Shown here in pieces: positions 9,190-17,839 of a stretch of 41,107 nt of DNA; the first letter of the stretch is position 1, and each line of letters begins with the position of its first letter. The stretch is from an uncultured Pseudomonadota bacterium (GTDB lineage Bacteria; Pseudomonadota; Gammaproteobacteria; Steroidobacterales; Steroidobacteraceae). The notes under the pieces are model-generated. The model was not told the DNA's origin, made no database searches, and worked only from the letters and a program-made list of their open reading frames with translations. The translations under genes and the position numbers were made by a program. The stretch spans positions 1 through 41,107 of the forward strand of contig CAIYLH010000126.1 of assembly GCA_903927005.1 (NCBI GenBank), in the 5' to 3' direction.

Positions 9190-11001
9190 GTGACCCTCTG
9201 GCAGAGGCGGTGGGGATTGCCGCGTGGACTGGCGATATTGCTTACCGGCCTGCTGGCAGGCGGCGCCGTACGGGCTTACGAGGACGGCGAGTTGCTGCAG
9301 CGCCGACTCGGCGCTGCCGAGGTCAGCTGGCATGCCGGCAGTTCCACTGCGGACCCCGTGCACGTGCGTCTGCTTGGCATCAACGACCTGCACGGCCAAC
9401 TCGAGACCCACATCAAGGTGGCAGGCTCCGATGGCAGCCGCCGCGTCGGTGGCGCGGCAGTGCTCATGAGCTACCTCGCGGCCGAACGCGACCAGGATCC
9501 GGCCCACACGCTGACACTGATCGCGGGCGATTCGATCGGCGCGAGCAGCCTGCTGTCAGGCCTGCTGCACGACGAGCCGATGCTGGCGATCCTCAACGGC
9601 CTCGCCGGTCGCGACTGCCCGGCGCTGCGCCGTGAGACAGCAGCGGCGTCCGGCCCGATGCTTACCCGCTGCCGGACGATCGCGACCGTCGGCAACCACG
9701 AATTCGACCACGGACCGGCAGAGCTTGAGCGGCAGCTGTACGGTGGCGCCCACACAGACGGCAGCGGATTCGGGCGCCGCTGGGAAGGCAGCCACGTGCC
9801 CACCCTCGCCAGCAACGTCCGCTGGCGGGATAGCGAGCGTCCGTTCCTGCCGGCATCCGCCATCGTCGAGGTCGACGGCGCGCGCATCGGCATCATCGGC
9901 GCGGTCACCGCACAGACGCCTGCACTGGTGTCGCACGATCGGGTGGCGGCGCTGCGCTTTGACGCAGAAGCGCCACTCATCAACGCCGCGGTCAAGGAAC
10001 TGCGCGCGCAGGGCGCGCACGCGATCGTGCTGCTGATCCACGAGGGCCTGCTGGCCCCGACCAACCCGATCCCCGCGGCGCTCGCGCCGGGCGAGGCGCG
10101 CGGCCGGCTGGCCGAGGTGCTCGGCGGACTCGATGGTGGCGTCGACGTGGTCGTGGCCGGCCACACGCACCAGCTCAACAACGTCCTGGTGCCGTTGCGC
10201 GAGGGACCGCCGGCGCTGGTGGTGCAGGCGCGATCGTACGCGACCGCCTACAGCGTGATCGACCTGAGCATCGACCGGCGCAGTGGCGCGGTGACCGACA
10301 AGTCCGCGCGTGTGATGACCACGTGGGCCGACGAAGGGCCGGGCCGCTACCCCGACCGCGCGGCCGCGCGCGTCGTCAGCAAGGCCGCCCGTGCAACCGC
10401 CTCCGTGCGCAACAAGTCTTTCGGCAGCGCCGCAAGCGCGATTCGACGCGGGGCAGCGAGCGACCCGGAGACGGCGCTCGGCAATTTGGTTGCCGATGCC
10501 GAGCGCGCCGCGGCCGGCGCCGAGATCGGGTTCACCAACGCCGCCGGCATACGCAACGACCTGGAGGCCGGCGCACTGACACACGGCGCGCTGTATGACG
10601 CGCTGCCTTTTGGCAACCACCTCATCCGCATGACCATGAGCGGCGCCGAGGTGCTGGCCGTGCTCGAGCAGCAGTTTGAAGGCGGGCGGGCGGCGCTGCC
10701 GGCGTTCCTGCGCGTCTCCGGACTGCGCTATGTCTACGACCTCACGCGCCCGTCGGGCAACCGCGTGCTCGCGGCCGACGGCGTCGACGGCCGACCTCTG
10801 GATCCCGCGAGGCGCTATACGGTGGTCGCGAACGACTACATCGTCGGCGGCGGCGACCGCTACAGCGCGTTCGCCGCTGGCCACGAAGCCACCCCACTGA
10901 TGACAGACCTGGAGGCGCTCGAAACCTACCTCACGCTTGCGCCGCAGCCACTGCAACCGCATCTCGACGGTCGCGTGCGGGCCTTCGCAACCGCCCGCTG
11001 A
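9190..11001 (+). CDS. Periplasmic 5'-nucleotidase / 2',3'-cyclic phosphodiesterase (UshA/CpdB-like)
   Basis: A 603-residue exported metallophosphoesterase with a C-terminal 5'-nucleotidase domain. Metal-binding motifs appear in order: INDLHGQLE, AGDSIGASSLLSG, TVGNHEFDHG, and AGHTHQLNN. The C-terminal substrate domain shows NAAGIRNDLEAG, a YDALPFGNHL region and NDYIVGGGDRY. It should hydrolyse nucleotides or cyclic nucleotides in the periplasm for phosphate and nucleoside salvage. I chose GTG 9190, which gives MTLWQRRWGLPRGLAILLTG and a clean signal peptide ending near AVRA. An ATG at 9112 is in frame but would overlap the divergent dedA start and place 26 polar residues before the signal. 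No lipobox is seen. Confidence 0.88.
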   Translation: MTLWQRRWGLPRGLAILLTGLLAGGAVRAYEDGELLQRRLGAAEVSWHAGSSTADPVHVRLLGINDLHGQLETHIKVAGSDGSRRVGGAAVLMSYLAAERDQDPAHTLTLIAGDSIGASSLLSGLLHDEPMLAILNGLAGRDCPALRRETAAASGPMLTRCRTIATVGNHEFDHGPAELERQLYGGAHTDGSGFGRRWEGSHVPTLASNVRWRDSERPFLPASAIVEVDGARIGIIGAVTAQTPALVSHDRVAALRFDAEAPLINAAVKELRAQGAHAIVLLIHEGLLAPTNPIPAALAPGEARGRLAEVLGGLDGGVDVVVAGHTHQLNNVLVPLREGPPALVVQARSYATAYSVIDLSIDRRSGAVTDKSARVMTTWADEGPGRYPDRAAARVVSKAARATASVRNKSFGSAASAIRRGAASDPETALGNLVADAERAAAGAEIGFTNAAGIRNDLEAGALTHGALYDALPFGNHLIRMTMSGAEVLAVLEQQFEGGRAALPAFLRVSGLRYVYDLTRPSGNRVLAADGVDGRPLDPARRYTVVANDYIVGGGDRYSAFAAGHEATPLMTDLEALETYLTLAPQPLQPHLDGRVRAFATAR

Positions 11002-11031
11002 CCGCTCGCGGGCTGCTAGGCTCCGGATTCC

Positions 11032-11048
11032 GCCCCTGCTGCAGGGGC
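11032..11048. repeat. Perfect inverted repeat between nucleotidase and DUF1295 genes
   Basis: GCCCCTGC-T-GCAGGGGC is an 8-bp perfect inverted repeat around one base. It lies 31 bp after the nucleotidase stop and 17 bp before the ATG of the next gene. There is no T-run, so it is not a standard intrinsic terminator. A one-base loop favours a protein-binding palindrome or a cruciform-like relic over an RNA hairpin. Confidence 0.4.
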
Positions 11049-11064
11049 CGACCCGGATGCATCC

Positions 11065-11862
11065 ATGAGCACACCCAGCCTGCTTCTCGCCGCAACCCTC
11101 GCCGTCATTGCCAGCATGACGGCGCTGTGGCTGTTCGGTATCCGCCGCCGCAACTTCAGCTACGTCGACATCGGCTGGTCGGCGAACTTCGCGCTGATCG
11201 CACTGCTGTGCGGCATCTGTGGCGACGGCGACCCCGGTCGGCGCCTGCTGATCGGCTCGATGTACGGGCTGTGGGGCCTGCGGCTTGCCTGGCACCTCGG
11301 CCGACGCATCGCTGGCGAGCCCGAGGAGGGCCGCTACGTGGAACTGCGGCGCAAATGGGGCGTGGCGGGCGAGTCGGCCCTTAACAAGCGCATGTACCGG
11401 TTCTACATGGTGCAGGCGGCGCTCGACGTCGTGCTGTCGCTGCCCCTCATCGTCGTGGCCCAGAACCCGGCGCCTTCGATCGCACCACTGGAATGGGCAG
11501 CGCTGGGCCTGTGGGCGCTCGCGCTCAGCGGTGAGACCCTCGCCGACGCCCAACTAGCGGCGTTCAAGCGCAGCGGCGCAGGCCACGGAACGGTCTGCGA
11601 ACGCGGTTTGTGGCGCTACTCCCGCCACCCGAACTACTTCTGCGAGTGGCTCATTTGGGTCGCCTACGCGCTGGCGGCACTTGCCTCGCCGCCGTGGGGA
11701 TGGCTCGGGCTCGCGATGCCCGCGCTGATGCTGTACTTCCTGTTGCGGGTGACCGGGATCCCCGCGACCGAGGCGCAGGCGCTGCGCTCAAAGGGCGAGG
11801 CATACCGCGATTATCAGCGCCGAACCTCCGCGTTCATACCGTTGCCACCGCGCCGCGTCTGA
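11065..11862 (+). CDS. DUF1295 membrane protein (steroid 5-alpha-reductase-like fold)
   Basis: A 265-residue integral membrane protein with about six hydrophobic segments. The N-terminal block RRNFSYVDIGWSANF and MYGLWGLRLAWHLGRRI, and the C-terminal block CERGLWRYSRHPNYFCEW, are the signature of DUF1295 proteins. This family shares the C-terminal NADPH-binding H-P-N-Y/R-Y-S-R pattern with steroid 5-alpha-reductases and isoprenylcysteine methyltransferases. The substrate is unknown. The ATG at 11065 follows a short palindrome and lies 63 bp after the nucleotidase stop, with no clear terminator between them. Confidence 0.88.
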   Translation: MSTPSLLLAATLAVIASMTALWLFGIRRRNFSYVDIGWSANFALIALLCGICGDGDPGRRLLIGSMYGLWGLRLAWHLGRRIAGEPEEGRYVELRRKWGVAGESALNKRMYRFYMVQAALDVVLSLPLIVVAQNPAPSIAPLEWAALGLWALALSGETLADAQLAAFKRSGAGHGTVCERGLWRYSRHPNYFCEWLIWVAYALAALASPPWGWLGLAMPALMLYFLLRVTGIPATEAQALRSKGEAYRDYQRRTSAFIPLPPRRV

Positions 11863-11980
11863 GGCTGGCCAGGGGGGGAAATTCATCGACTTCCGGGGTG
11901 TCGGCTGACATCCCTTGTGTGGCAGACTCCACGCGCCTTCATGGGCGCCGGAACCGCTTTTATTAGTACCGTCCCACATC

Positions 11981-13708
11981 ATGCCGCACACACCCACCGC
12001 TTGGAGCACAGCGAGCCGCGGCGCGCCGTCGCGCTTTGACCTCATTGCGTTGCTGCTGGTGGTCGGGCTGCTGGCGTTCTTCGCCGAGGGCAGCCGCGGA
12101 GTCTTAGCACCGCTGACGACGCTGGATGCGAGCCCCGTCTCGCTCGACCCGCACCACCTGCCTCTGTACGTCGCCCGCACGACCCTGCGCATGCTCGCAG
12201 CGCTGGCCCTATCGCTGCTATTCACGTTCACCTACGCCACCTGGGCCGCCAAAAGCCATCGGGCAGGCCGGATTCTGGTGCCGCTGCTGGACATGCTGCA
12301 GTCGGTGCCCATCCTCGGCTTCATCTCGGTAACGGTGGTGTTCTTCCTGTCGCTGGCCCCGGGCCGGGTGCTCGGCGCGGAATTCGCCGCCGTATTCGCC
12401 ATCTTCACGAGCCAGGCCTGGAACATGGCCTTCAGCTTCTACCAGAGCCTGCGGACGGTGCCGGCGGAACTGACCGAAGCGGCGCGCAGCTTCCGGCTGT
12501 CAGCCTGGGCACGCTTCTGGCGCCTGGAAGTGCCGTTCGGCATGCCAGCGCTGATCTGGAACATGATGATGTCGATGTCCGGCGGCTGGTTCTTCGTGGT
12601 CGCCTCCGAGGCCATCAGCGTCGGCTCAACCACGGTGACGCTGCCCGGCGTCGGCTCGTATATCTCGCTCGCGATCGCGCACAAGGACCTGCATGCGGTC
12701 GGCTGGGCCATCGGCGCGATGCTCGCGGTGATCTTGCTGTACGACCAGCTGCTGTTCCGGCCGCTGGTCGCATGGGCGGATCGCTTCCGCTTCGAGCAGG
12801 ACCCGGGCGACCTGCCGCCGCGCTCATGGGTGCTCGACGCGCTGACCGGCTCGCGGATGGTCGCCCGCTTCCTGCGCCAGCTACGCCACGCCGGCCGGGC
12901 GATTGGCGCCGCGATCCGCACGACGGGGCCGGTCGTGGCACGGCTGGAGGCCCCGCAGAACGCACGCCGGCTGGATCGCATCGCGACCGGCGTGGTCGCC
13001 ACCGTACTGCTGCTGGCAGTGTGGCAAGCAGCCGAGTTCCTCGCCCCCGAGCTTGGCTGGAGCGACATCGGCACTACCGTTGGGCTGGGCACGATCACCG
13101 CAGTGCGCGTGTTTCTGCTGATCGCACTGGCCAGCGCCGTCTGGGTACCGGTGGGTGTCTACGTCGGCCTGCGCCCGAACGTGGCTCGCGTCGTGCAGCC
13201 CATCGCACAGTTCATGGCGGCGTTCCCGGCGAACCTGCTGTTTCCAGTTGCCGTGTTCGGCATCATCAGCTGGAAGCTGAACCCCGACATCTGGCTCAGC
13301 CCGCTGATGATCCTCGGCACGCAGTGGTACATCCTGTTCAACGTCATTGCAGGAGCGAGCGCAATTCCCAGCGAAATGCGCCACGTCGGCAACAACTTCC
13401 ACGTCACCGGCTGGCTGTGGTGGAAGCGGATCGCGTTGCCGGCGGTGTTCCCGTTCTACGTCACCGGCGCGCTGACGGCCTCGGGCGGCTCCTGGAACGC
13501 CGCCATCGTCGCCGAGGTCGCCAGCTGGGGCGAGGAGCGGGTCAAGGCCCACGGCCTCGGTCGCTACATCGCCGACGCAACAGCCGCCGGGGACTTCCAT
13601 CGCATCGTGCTCGGCGTGGTTACGATGAGCCTGTACGTACTGCTGATCAACCGGCTGCTCTGGCGGCCGCTCTACTACTACGCGGAACGCAAGTTCCGAA
13701 TGTCGTGA
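11981..13708 (+). CDS. Fused double-module ABC transporter permease (NitT/TauT/SsuC-like)
   Basis: A 575-residue inner-membrane protein made of two tandem binding-protein-dependent permease modules, roughly residues 40-275 and 325-570, joined by a hydrophilic linker. Each module carries an EAA-type coupling loop: AELTEAARSFRLSAWARFWR in the first and EMRHVGNNFHVTGWLWWKR in the second. Each also has the aromatic-rich stretch after it typical of nitrate/sulfonate/taurine importers. I chose ATG 11981; a TTG at 11915 would add 22 residues without membrane character. The stop is 4 bp before the ATPase gene, so the two form one operon. A single fused permease gives the full membrane pair. No substrate-binding protein gene is in the window, and the substrate is unknown. 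Confidence 0.9.
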   Translation: MPHTPTAWSTASRGAPSRFDLIALLLVVGLLAFFAEGSRGVLAPLTTLDASPVSLDPHHLPLYVARTTLRMLAALALSLLFTFTYATWAAKSHRAGRILVPLLDMLQSVPILGFISVTVVFFLSLAPGRVLGAEFAAVFAIFTSQAWNMAFSFYQSLRTVPAELTEAARSFRLSAWARFWRLEVPFGMPALIWNMMMSMSGGWFFVVASEAISVGSTTVTLPGVGSYISLAIAHKDLHAVGWAIGAMLAVILLYDQLLFRPLVAWADRFRFEQDPGDLPPRSWVLDALTGSRMVARFLRQLRHAGRAIGAAIRTTGPVVARLEAPQNARRLDRIATGVVATVLLLAVWQAAEFLAPELGWSDIGTTVGLGTITAVRVFLLIALASAVWVPVGVYVGLRPNVARVVQPIAQFMAAFPANLLFPVAVFGIISWKLNPDIWLSPLMILGTQWYILFNVIAGASAIPSEMRHVGNNFHVTGWLWWKRIALPAVFPFYVTGALTASGGSWNAAIVAEVASWGEERVKAHGLGRYIADATAAGDFHRIVLGVVTMSLYVLLINRLLWRPLYYYAERKFRMS

Positions 13709-13712
13709 CACC

Positions 13713-15038
13713 ATGAACGCCAACCTCAAGCCTTCTGCCGATGGTGTGCCGCTGCTGGACGTGGTGCACGCACGCAAGTCATTCCCGCGCGGCGACGGCG
13801 CCGAACTGCTTGTCCTCGAAGATGTCAGCCTGACCGTGCAGCCGGGAGAGATCGTCGGCCTGCTGGGCCGCTCCGGCTCCGGCAAGTCGACGCTGCTGCG
13901 ACTGATCGCCGGCCTGTCCAAACCCGCCGGCGGTGAGGTGCGCTACCTCGGCACGCCGGTCCGCGGCCCCGCCGAGGGCATCGCCATGGTGTTCCAGAGC
14001 TTCGCTCTGTTTCCGTGGCTGACGGTGTACGAAAACGTGGCACTCGGCCTCGAGGCACTGAAGGTGCCGCGCGATGAGATCCGCCGCCGCTCGCTCGCCG
14101 CAATCGACCTGATCGGCCTGGACGGCTTCGAGTCCGCCTATCCGCGCGAGCTGTCTGGCGGCATGCGCCAGCGCGTGGGCTTTGCGCGCGCGCTGGTGGT
14201 GCAGCCGAACCTGCTGCTGATGGACGAACCGTTCTCGGCGCTGGATGTGCTGACGGCAGAGACGTTGCGCACCGACTTCCTTGACCTGTGGTCGGACGGG
14301 CGCATGCCTATCAAGGGCGTCATCCTCGTGACTCACAATATCGAGGAGGCGGTGCAGATGTGCGACCGCGTGCTCGTGTTCGCGACCAACCCCGGCCGCA
14401 TCGTCTCGACGATTGAGGTGGCCCTGCCGCGCCCCCGCAACCGGCTGGATCCGGCGTTCGCAGCCCTGGTTGAAAGCATCTACGTGGAGATGACGGCCAA
14501 GCCCGGCCGGGGCGCCGCACTGCGCGTGGAACGCGCGGCTGGCGCTGGCATCGACATGATCCTGGCGCGGGTGTCGTCGAACCTGATCTCGGGCTTGATC
14601 GAAACCATCGCCGCACCGCCATTCTCCGGCAAGGCCGACTTGCCCGAGATCGCCTCGGAACTGCAGCTGGAGATCGACGACCTGTTCCCCGTCGCGGAAA
14701 CCCTGCAGATGCTGCGGCTCGCCGATGTCGAGGGTGGCGACCTGCGGCTCACGCCGGAAGCGATATTTTTTGCTGACTCCAGCGTCGACGAGCGCAAGCG
14801 GCTGTTCGCCCGGCACCTGCTGGCGTACGTGCCACTCGCAGCCCACATCCGCCGGGTGCTCGACGAGCGCACCAGTCACGCTGCTCCCAAGAGCCGCTTT
14901 CTGGACGAGCTTGAGGACCACATGTCGCCGGAGGCGGCCGAACAGTCCCTGCGCGCGCTGGTCAGCTGGGCGCGCTATGCCGAGATTTTCGCCTACGACG
15001 ACGAAACCGGCTCATTCAGCCTCGAGAACCCGACCTGA
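13713..15038 (+). CDS. ABC transporter ATP-binding protein with AAA-associated C-terminal domain
   Basis: A 441-residue protein. Residues 1-260 form an ABC ATPase of the NitT/TauT/SsuB type: Walker A GRSGSGKST, Q-loop MVFQSFALFPWLTV, signature LSGGMRQRV, Walker B LLLMDEPFSALD and H-loop VTHNIEEA. Residues about 290-435 match the AAA-associated C-terminal region seen in a subset of nitrate/sulfonate-type ATPases; it is hydrophilic and may be regulatory. The ATG is 4 bp after the permease stop, so the pair is co-translated. It should power the fused permease just upstream. Substrate and direction of transport cannot be read from the sequence. Confidence 0.9.
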   Translation: MNANLKPSADGVPLLDVVHARKSFPRGDGAELLVLEDVSLTVQPGEIVGLLGRSGSGKSTLLRLIAGLSKPAGGEVRYLGTPVRGPAEGIAMVFQSFALFPWLTVYENVALGLEALKVPRDEIRRRSLAAIDLIGLDGFESAYPRELSGGMRQRVGFARALVVQPNLLLMDEPFSALDVLTAETLRTDFLDLWSDGRMPIKGVILVTHNIEEAVQMCDRVLVFATNPGRIVSTIEVALPRPRNRLDPAFAALVESIYVEMTAKPGRGAALRVERAAGAGIDMILARVSSNLISGLIETIAAPPFSGKADLPEIASELQLEIDDLFPVAETLQMLRLADVEGGDLRLTPEAIFFADSSVDERKRLFARHLLAYVPLAAHIRRVLDERTSHAAPKSRFLDELEDHMSPEAAEQSLRALVSWARYAEIFAYDDETGSFSLENPT

Positions 15039-15147
15039 GCCTGACCCAAGGCTGAGCGACCCGACCACCGACTACCGCTGGAACGGCGTACAAGCGGGCG
15101 CTAGCGCGGCGCAGGCCTGCAGACCACGGCACAACCTGTGGGGGAAG

Positions 15148-15179
15148 GCAGCGAACTGTACAAAAATGCAGTCCGCTGC
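15148..15179. terminator. Possible bidirectional hairpin between convergent genes
   Basis: GCAGCGAACTG, a 10-base A-rich loop, then CAGTCCGCTGC form an 11-bp stem with one A-C mismatch. It sits between the ABC ATPase stop (15038) and the MFS transporter stop (15187), which converge. No T-run follows on either strand, so the terminator role is weakly supported. Confidence 0.3.
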
Positions 15180-15186
15180 AAACCGC

Positions 15187-16431
15187 TCAACTCTGGTGGA
15201 AGCGATCTACGCCGGCCAGCTCCGGAAACCAGCGCCGCCACGCCCAGGCCACAGCGAGAGTTGCCAGCCCGCCCACCAGCACCGCCGGCACGAGACCCCA
15301 CCACGCGGCAGTCAGACCGGACTCGAACTCGCCTAACTCGTTCGAGGCGCCGATGAACATGGAGTTCACGGCGCCGACCCGACCACGCATCTCGTCGGGC
15401 GTCTCCAGCTGCACGAGCATGTGGCGCACGAACATGCTGACCATGTCGGCCGCACCCAGCACCGCCAGCGCGAACACCGACAGCAGATAGCTGCGGCTGA
15501 GCGCAAACACCACCGTCGCTATACCGAACACGACCACGCCGGCGAACATCGCCCGGCCTACGTGCCGACTGATCGGCCGGACGGTGAGCCAAGCGCCCAT
15601 CAGCGCCGCTCCAATGCCCGGCGCCGCGCGCAACCAGCCGTAGCCGGTGGGGCCGATCCCGAGCACGTCGGTCGCGAATGCCGGCAACAGGGCTGTCGCC
15701 CCGCCGAACAACACCGCGAACAGATCCAGCGAGATCGCGCCCAGCACGATATGCCGGCGCCAAACGAAGCGCAGCCCCTCGACCACCGCATGCCAGGTCG
15801 GTCGCTCTGCCGCCGGCACCTGTCGCGGGGCCGCCATCGTCAGCGTTGCAAGCACCGCGACCGCAAACAGGGCAACAACCACCTCGTAGACGATCGCCGG
15901 GCCGAAGTGGGCATACAGCACACCGCCAACCGCAGGCCCGACGATCGCACTGAGCTGCCACATCGAGGAATTGATCCCGATCGCATTGCTGAACAGCCGC
16001 CGTGGCACGAGGTTCGGCAGGATCGCCTGGCCTGCCGGCGCCATCAGCGCCCGTGCGATCCCGAACGGCACCATGACTGCGAACACCGGCACTGCACTGA
16101 CCAGCCCTCGCCAGGTCAATCCGACCAGCGCCGCTGCGCACAGCAACTCAAGCACGAAGCAGCCGAGCAGGATCGTCCGGCGGTTCCAGCGATCCGCCGC
16201 CTGGCCCGCAGGCAGCACGAATACCAGGAACGGCAGGAACTGCGACAGCCCGATCAGGCCCAGGTCCAACGGTCGGTGACTCAACTCGTAGACCTGCAGG
16301 CCGACCGCGACGGTCTGGATCTGCACCGCGAGGGAGGTGACGAAGCGCGCCAGCAGGTAGCGCACGAAGGCGGTCTGCGCGAGCACCTCCCGCAGCGTGC
16401 CGGGAAGCTGCGGGAGGTTGGCCTCACTCAT
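15187..16431 (-). CDS. MFS transporter (EntS/MFS_3-like)
   Basis: A 414-residue major facilitator protein with about 12 transmembrane segments. The family's loop 2-3 motif appears as LPAGQAADRWNRRTIL, and the N-terminal FVRYLLARFVTSLAVQIQTVAVG resembles the MFS_3 group that contains the enterobactin exporter EntS. A drug or small-metabolite exporter is most likely. Its ATG overlaps the stop of the upstream hydrolase gene (ATGA, 16428-16431), indicating translational coupling. The hydrolase may therefore act on, or protect against, the same compound, but this is inference from context. Confidence 0.88.
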   Translation of the reverse strand: MSEANLPQLPGTLREVLAQTAFVRYLLARFVTSLAVQIQTVAVGLQVYELSHRPLDLGLIGLSQFLPFLVFVLPAGQAADRWNRRTILLGCFVLELLCAAALVGLTWRGLVSAVPVFAVMVPFGIARALMAPAGQAILPNLVPRRLFSNAIGINSSMWQLSAIVGPAVGGVLYAHFGPAIVYEVVVALFAVAVLATLTMAAPRQVPAAERPTWHAVVEGLRFVWRRHIVLGAISLDLFAVLFGGATALLPAFATDVLGIGPTGYGWLRAAPGIGAALMGAWLTVRPISRHVGRAMFAGVVVFGIATVVFALSRSYLLSVFALAVLGAADMVSMFVRHMLVQLETPDEMRGRVGAVNSMFIGASNELGEFESGLTAAWWGLVPAVLVGGLATLAVAWAWRRWFPELAGVDRFHQS

Positions 16432-17315
16432 GCCATGGGGCCGTCGAAAAAGCCCTCGATCAGCGCCGCGACGACCTCGGGCTCCTCGTGGTGCAGCATG
16501 TGACCGGCCGCGGGCACGGTGGCGAGCTGCAGCGTCGGATAATGCGCGCGCAGATAGGCCTCCGAGGCGTCGTCGCCGAGCTGGCTGGCAAGATCGGACA
16601 GCGCGCCCAATACCAGCAGTAGCGGTGCCGTCGCTGCCTGCCAGCAGGCCTCGGCCTCATCCCGCCGATAAAGCATGGGGTTCACCAGCTTGTGTGCCGG
16701 GTCGGACGAGACGGTATAGCCGCCCTCCGGCAGGGCTTTTGACCAGCTGGCGGCTATGAACGCCGCGCGATCTTCCGTGAGGCGCGGATTACGCCGGCGC
16801 AAAACGGCGGCAAAGCGCTCGAGCGACTCGTAACGGGCGAAGGTGGGCGGCGTTTTCAGCTCGTCGAGCCAGCGGCGGTAGCGCGCCGGGGCCTCGTCGG
16901 GACGCGTGCGACGCATCCCCAGACCTTCGAGATTGACCACGCGAACGACGCGTTCCGGTCGGATACCCGCATACAGGCAGGCGACGTTGCCGCCCATGCT
17001 GTGACCCACCAGCGATACGGGCTCTGCAGGGCTGAGATGATCCAGCAGAGCATCGAGGTCGGCGACGTAGTCGGCGAACCAATAGGGAGTCCCCTGCCAC
17101 TGGGAGCGGCCGAAGCCGCGCCAGTCGGGGGCCACGACACGGCGCTGGCGACCGAAGGCGTCGACGACAAACTGGAAGGTGTCGCTGGTGTCGGCCCAGC
17201 CATGGAGCATGATCCAGGGCGTGCCGGCAGACGGGCCCCAGCAGGTCAGGTGATGATCGAGGCCCCGCAGGGCGAGCCGTTCGTGACGGGGCACGCGGCG
17301 CGGCTGATAGACCAT
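16428..17315 (-). CDS. Alpha/beta hydrolase
   Basis: A 295-residue alpha/beta-hydrolase fold enzyme with a complete-looking catalytic frame: oxyanion region MLHGWADTSDTFQ, nucleophile elbow SLVGHSMGGNVA, and C-terminal His in PAAGHMLHHEEP. DWRGFGRSQ is the typical strand-4 motif. I chose ATG 17315 because GAGGT lies about 10 bases upstream; the frame remains open to a TTG at 17396, but that extension is Arg-rich and overlaps the end region of the preceding gene. The substrate is unknown. The gene is translationally coupled to the downstream MFS transporter. Confidence 0.85.
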   Translation of the reverse strand: MVYQPRRVPRHERLALRGLDHHLTCWGPSAGTPWIMLHGWADTSDTFQFVVDAFGRQRRVVAPDWRGFGRSQWQGTPYWFADYVADLDALLDHLSPAEPVSLVGHSMGGNVACLYAGIRPERVVRVVNLEGLGMRRTRPDEAPARYRRWLDELKTPPTFARYESLERFAAVLRRRNPRLTEDRAAFIAASWSKALPEGGYTVSSDPAHKLVNPMLYRRDEAEACWQAATAPLLLVLGALSDLASQLGDDASEAYLRAHYPTLQLATVPAAGHMLHHEEPEVVAALIEGFFDGPMA

Positions 17316-17399
17316 CGGCAAACGGACCTCAGCAGTGGCGCCCGGCAGGTACGCCGGGCCGGCCCGCAGTGGACCGACCCGGCGCAATCGACGCAACGA

Positions 17400-17717
17400 T
17401 CAGACGCCCGTGGGCTCCTGAACGGTCGGGGCAGCCGGGGCCGCCTCCACCGATGCGGGAGCGGCAACCCGCTTACGCGCCTTCGCCTTCTTCTTCTTCG
17501 GGACCGCCTTGGGGGCGGGCGCGGACTTCTTGGCCGCAGCCTTCTTCTTCGGGGCAGCTTTGCCCTTCGCCGACTTCTTAGCGACCTTCTTCTTGGCAGC
17601 CTTCTTGGCAGCCTTCTTCACCGGACGCTTCGCGGCCTTGCGGGCGACGGTCTTCGCGCCTTTCTTCTTGGCCTTGACCGGCTTCGCCTTCGCCTTGCTC
17701 TTCTTCCGCTTCGCCAT
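17400..17717 (-). CDS. Lys/Ala-rich histone H1-like protein
   Basis: A 105-residue, extremely basic protein: about 36 lysines (34 percent), with Ala, Arg and Pro making up most of the rest. The core (residues 15-85) is built of degenerate KKAAKK/AAKKK/PKKKK repeats, as in eukaryotic H1 tails, bacterial Hc1/AlgP-type proteins and other nucleoid-associated tails. The last 20 residues are acidic-neutral and Pro/Ala-rich. ATG 17717 is preceded by AGGAGC at 7 bases, a clear ribosome binding site. It probably binds DNA or other polyanions. Low complexity prevents family assignment. It sits between ilvA and a hydrolase gene on the same strand. Confidence 0.8.
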   Translation of the reverse strand: MAKRKKSKAKAKPVKAKKKGAKTVARKAAKRPVKKAAKKAAKKKVAKKSAKGKAAPKKKAAAKKSAPAPKAVPKKKKAKARKRVAAPASVEAAPAAPTVQEPTGV

Positions 17718-17839
17718 GGCAGCTCCTATGAAAGGAATCCAATCGTACAAATCCGCGGCGCATCCACGCCGGCGGGGGAACGCTAACTTCTCGCGAATAG
17801 GCAGTCGTGCGCAAGAGGTACGCGCGAGGAATCGTCCAC

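Noticed and set aside
9556-11553. Long minus-strand open frame opposite the 5'-nucleotidase gene
   Set aside because: The plus strand has complete family motifs along the whole region. The minus frame shows no recognisable domain.
12881-14921. Minus-strand open frames opposite the ABC permease and ATPase genes
   Set aside because: The ABC motifs on the plus strand are decisive, and the antisense products are low-complexity.
15421-16503. Plus-strand open frame opposite the MFS gene
   Set aside because: Arg/His/Gln-rich translation without hydrophobic segments or a domain; a shadow of the transporter gene.
17460-17715. Repetitive AAG/GCC stretch as a tandem repeat or CRISPR-like array
   Set aside because: The periodicity is codon-level, from Lys/Ala repeats in a coding gene with a good ribosome binding site; there are no spacers.
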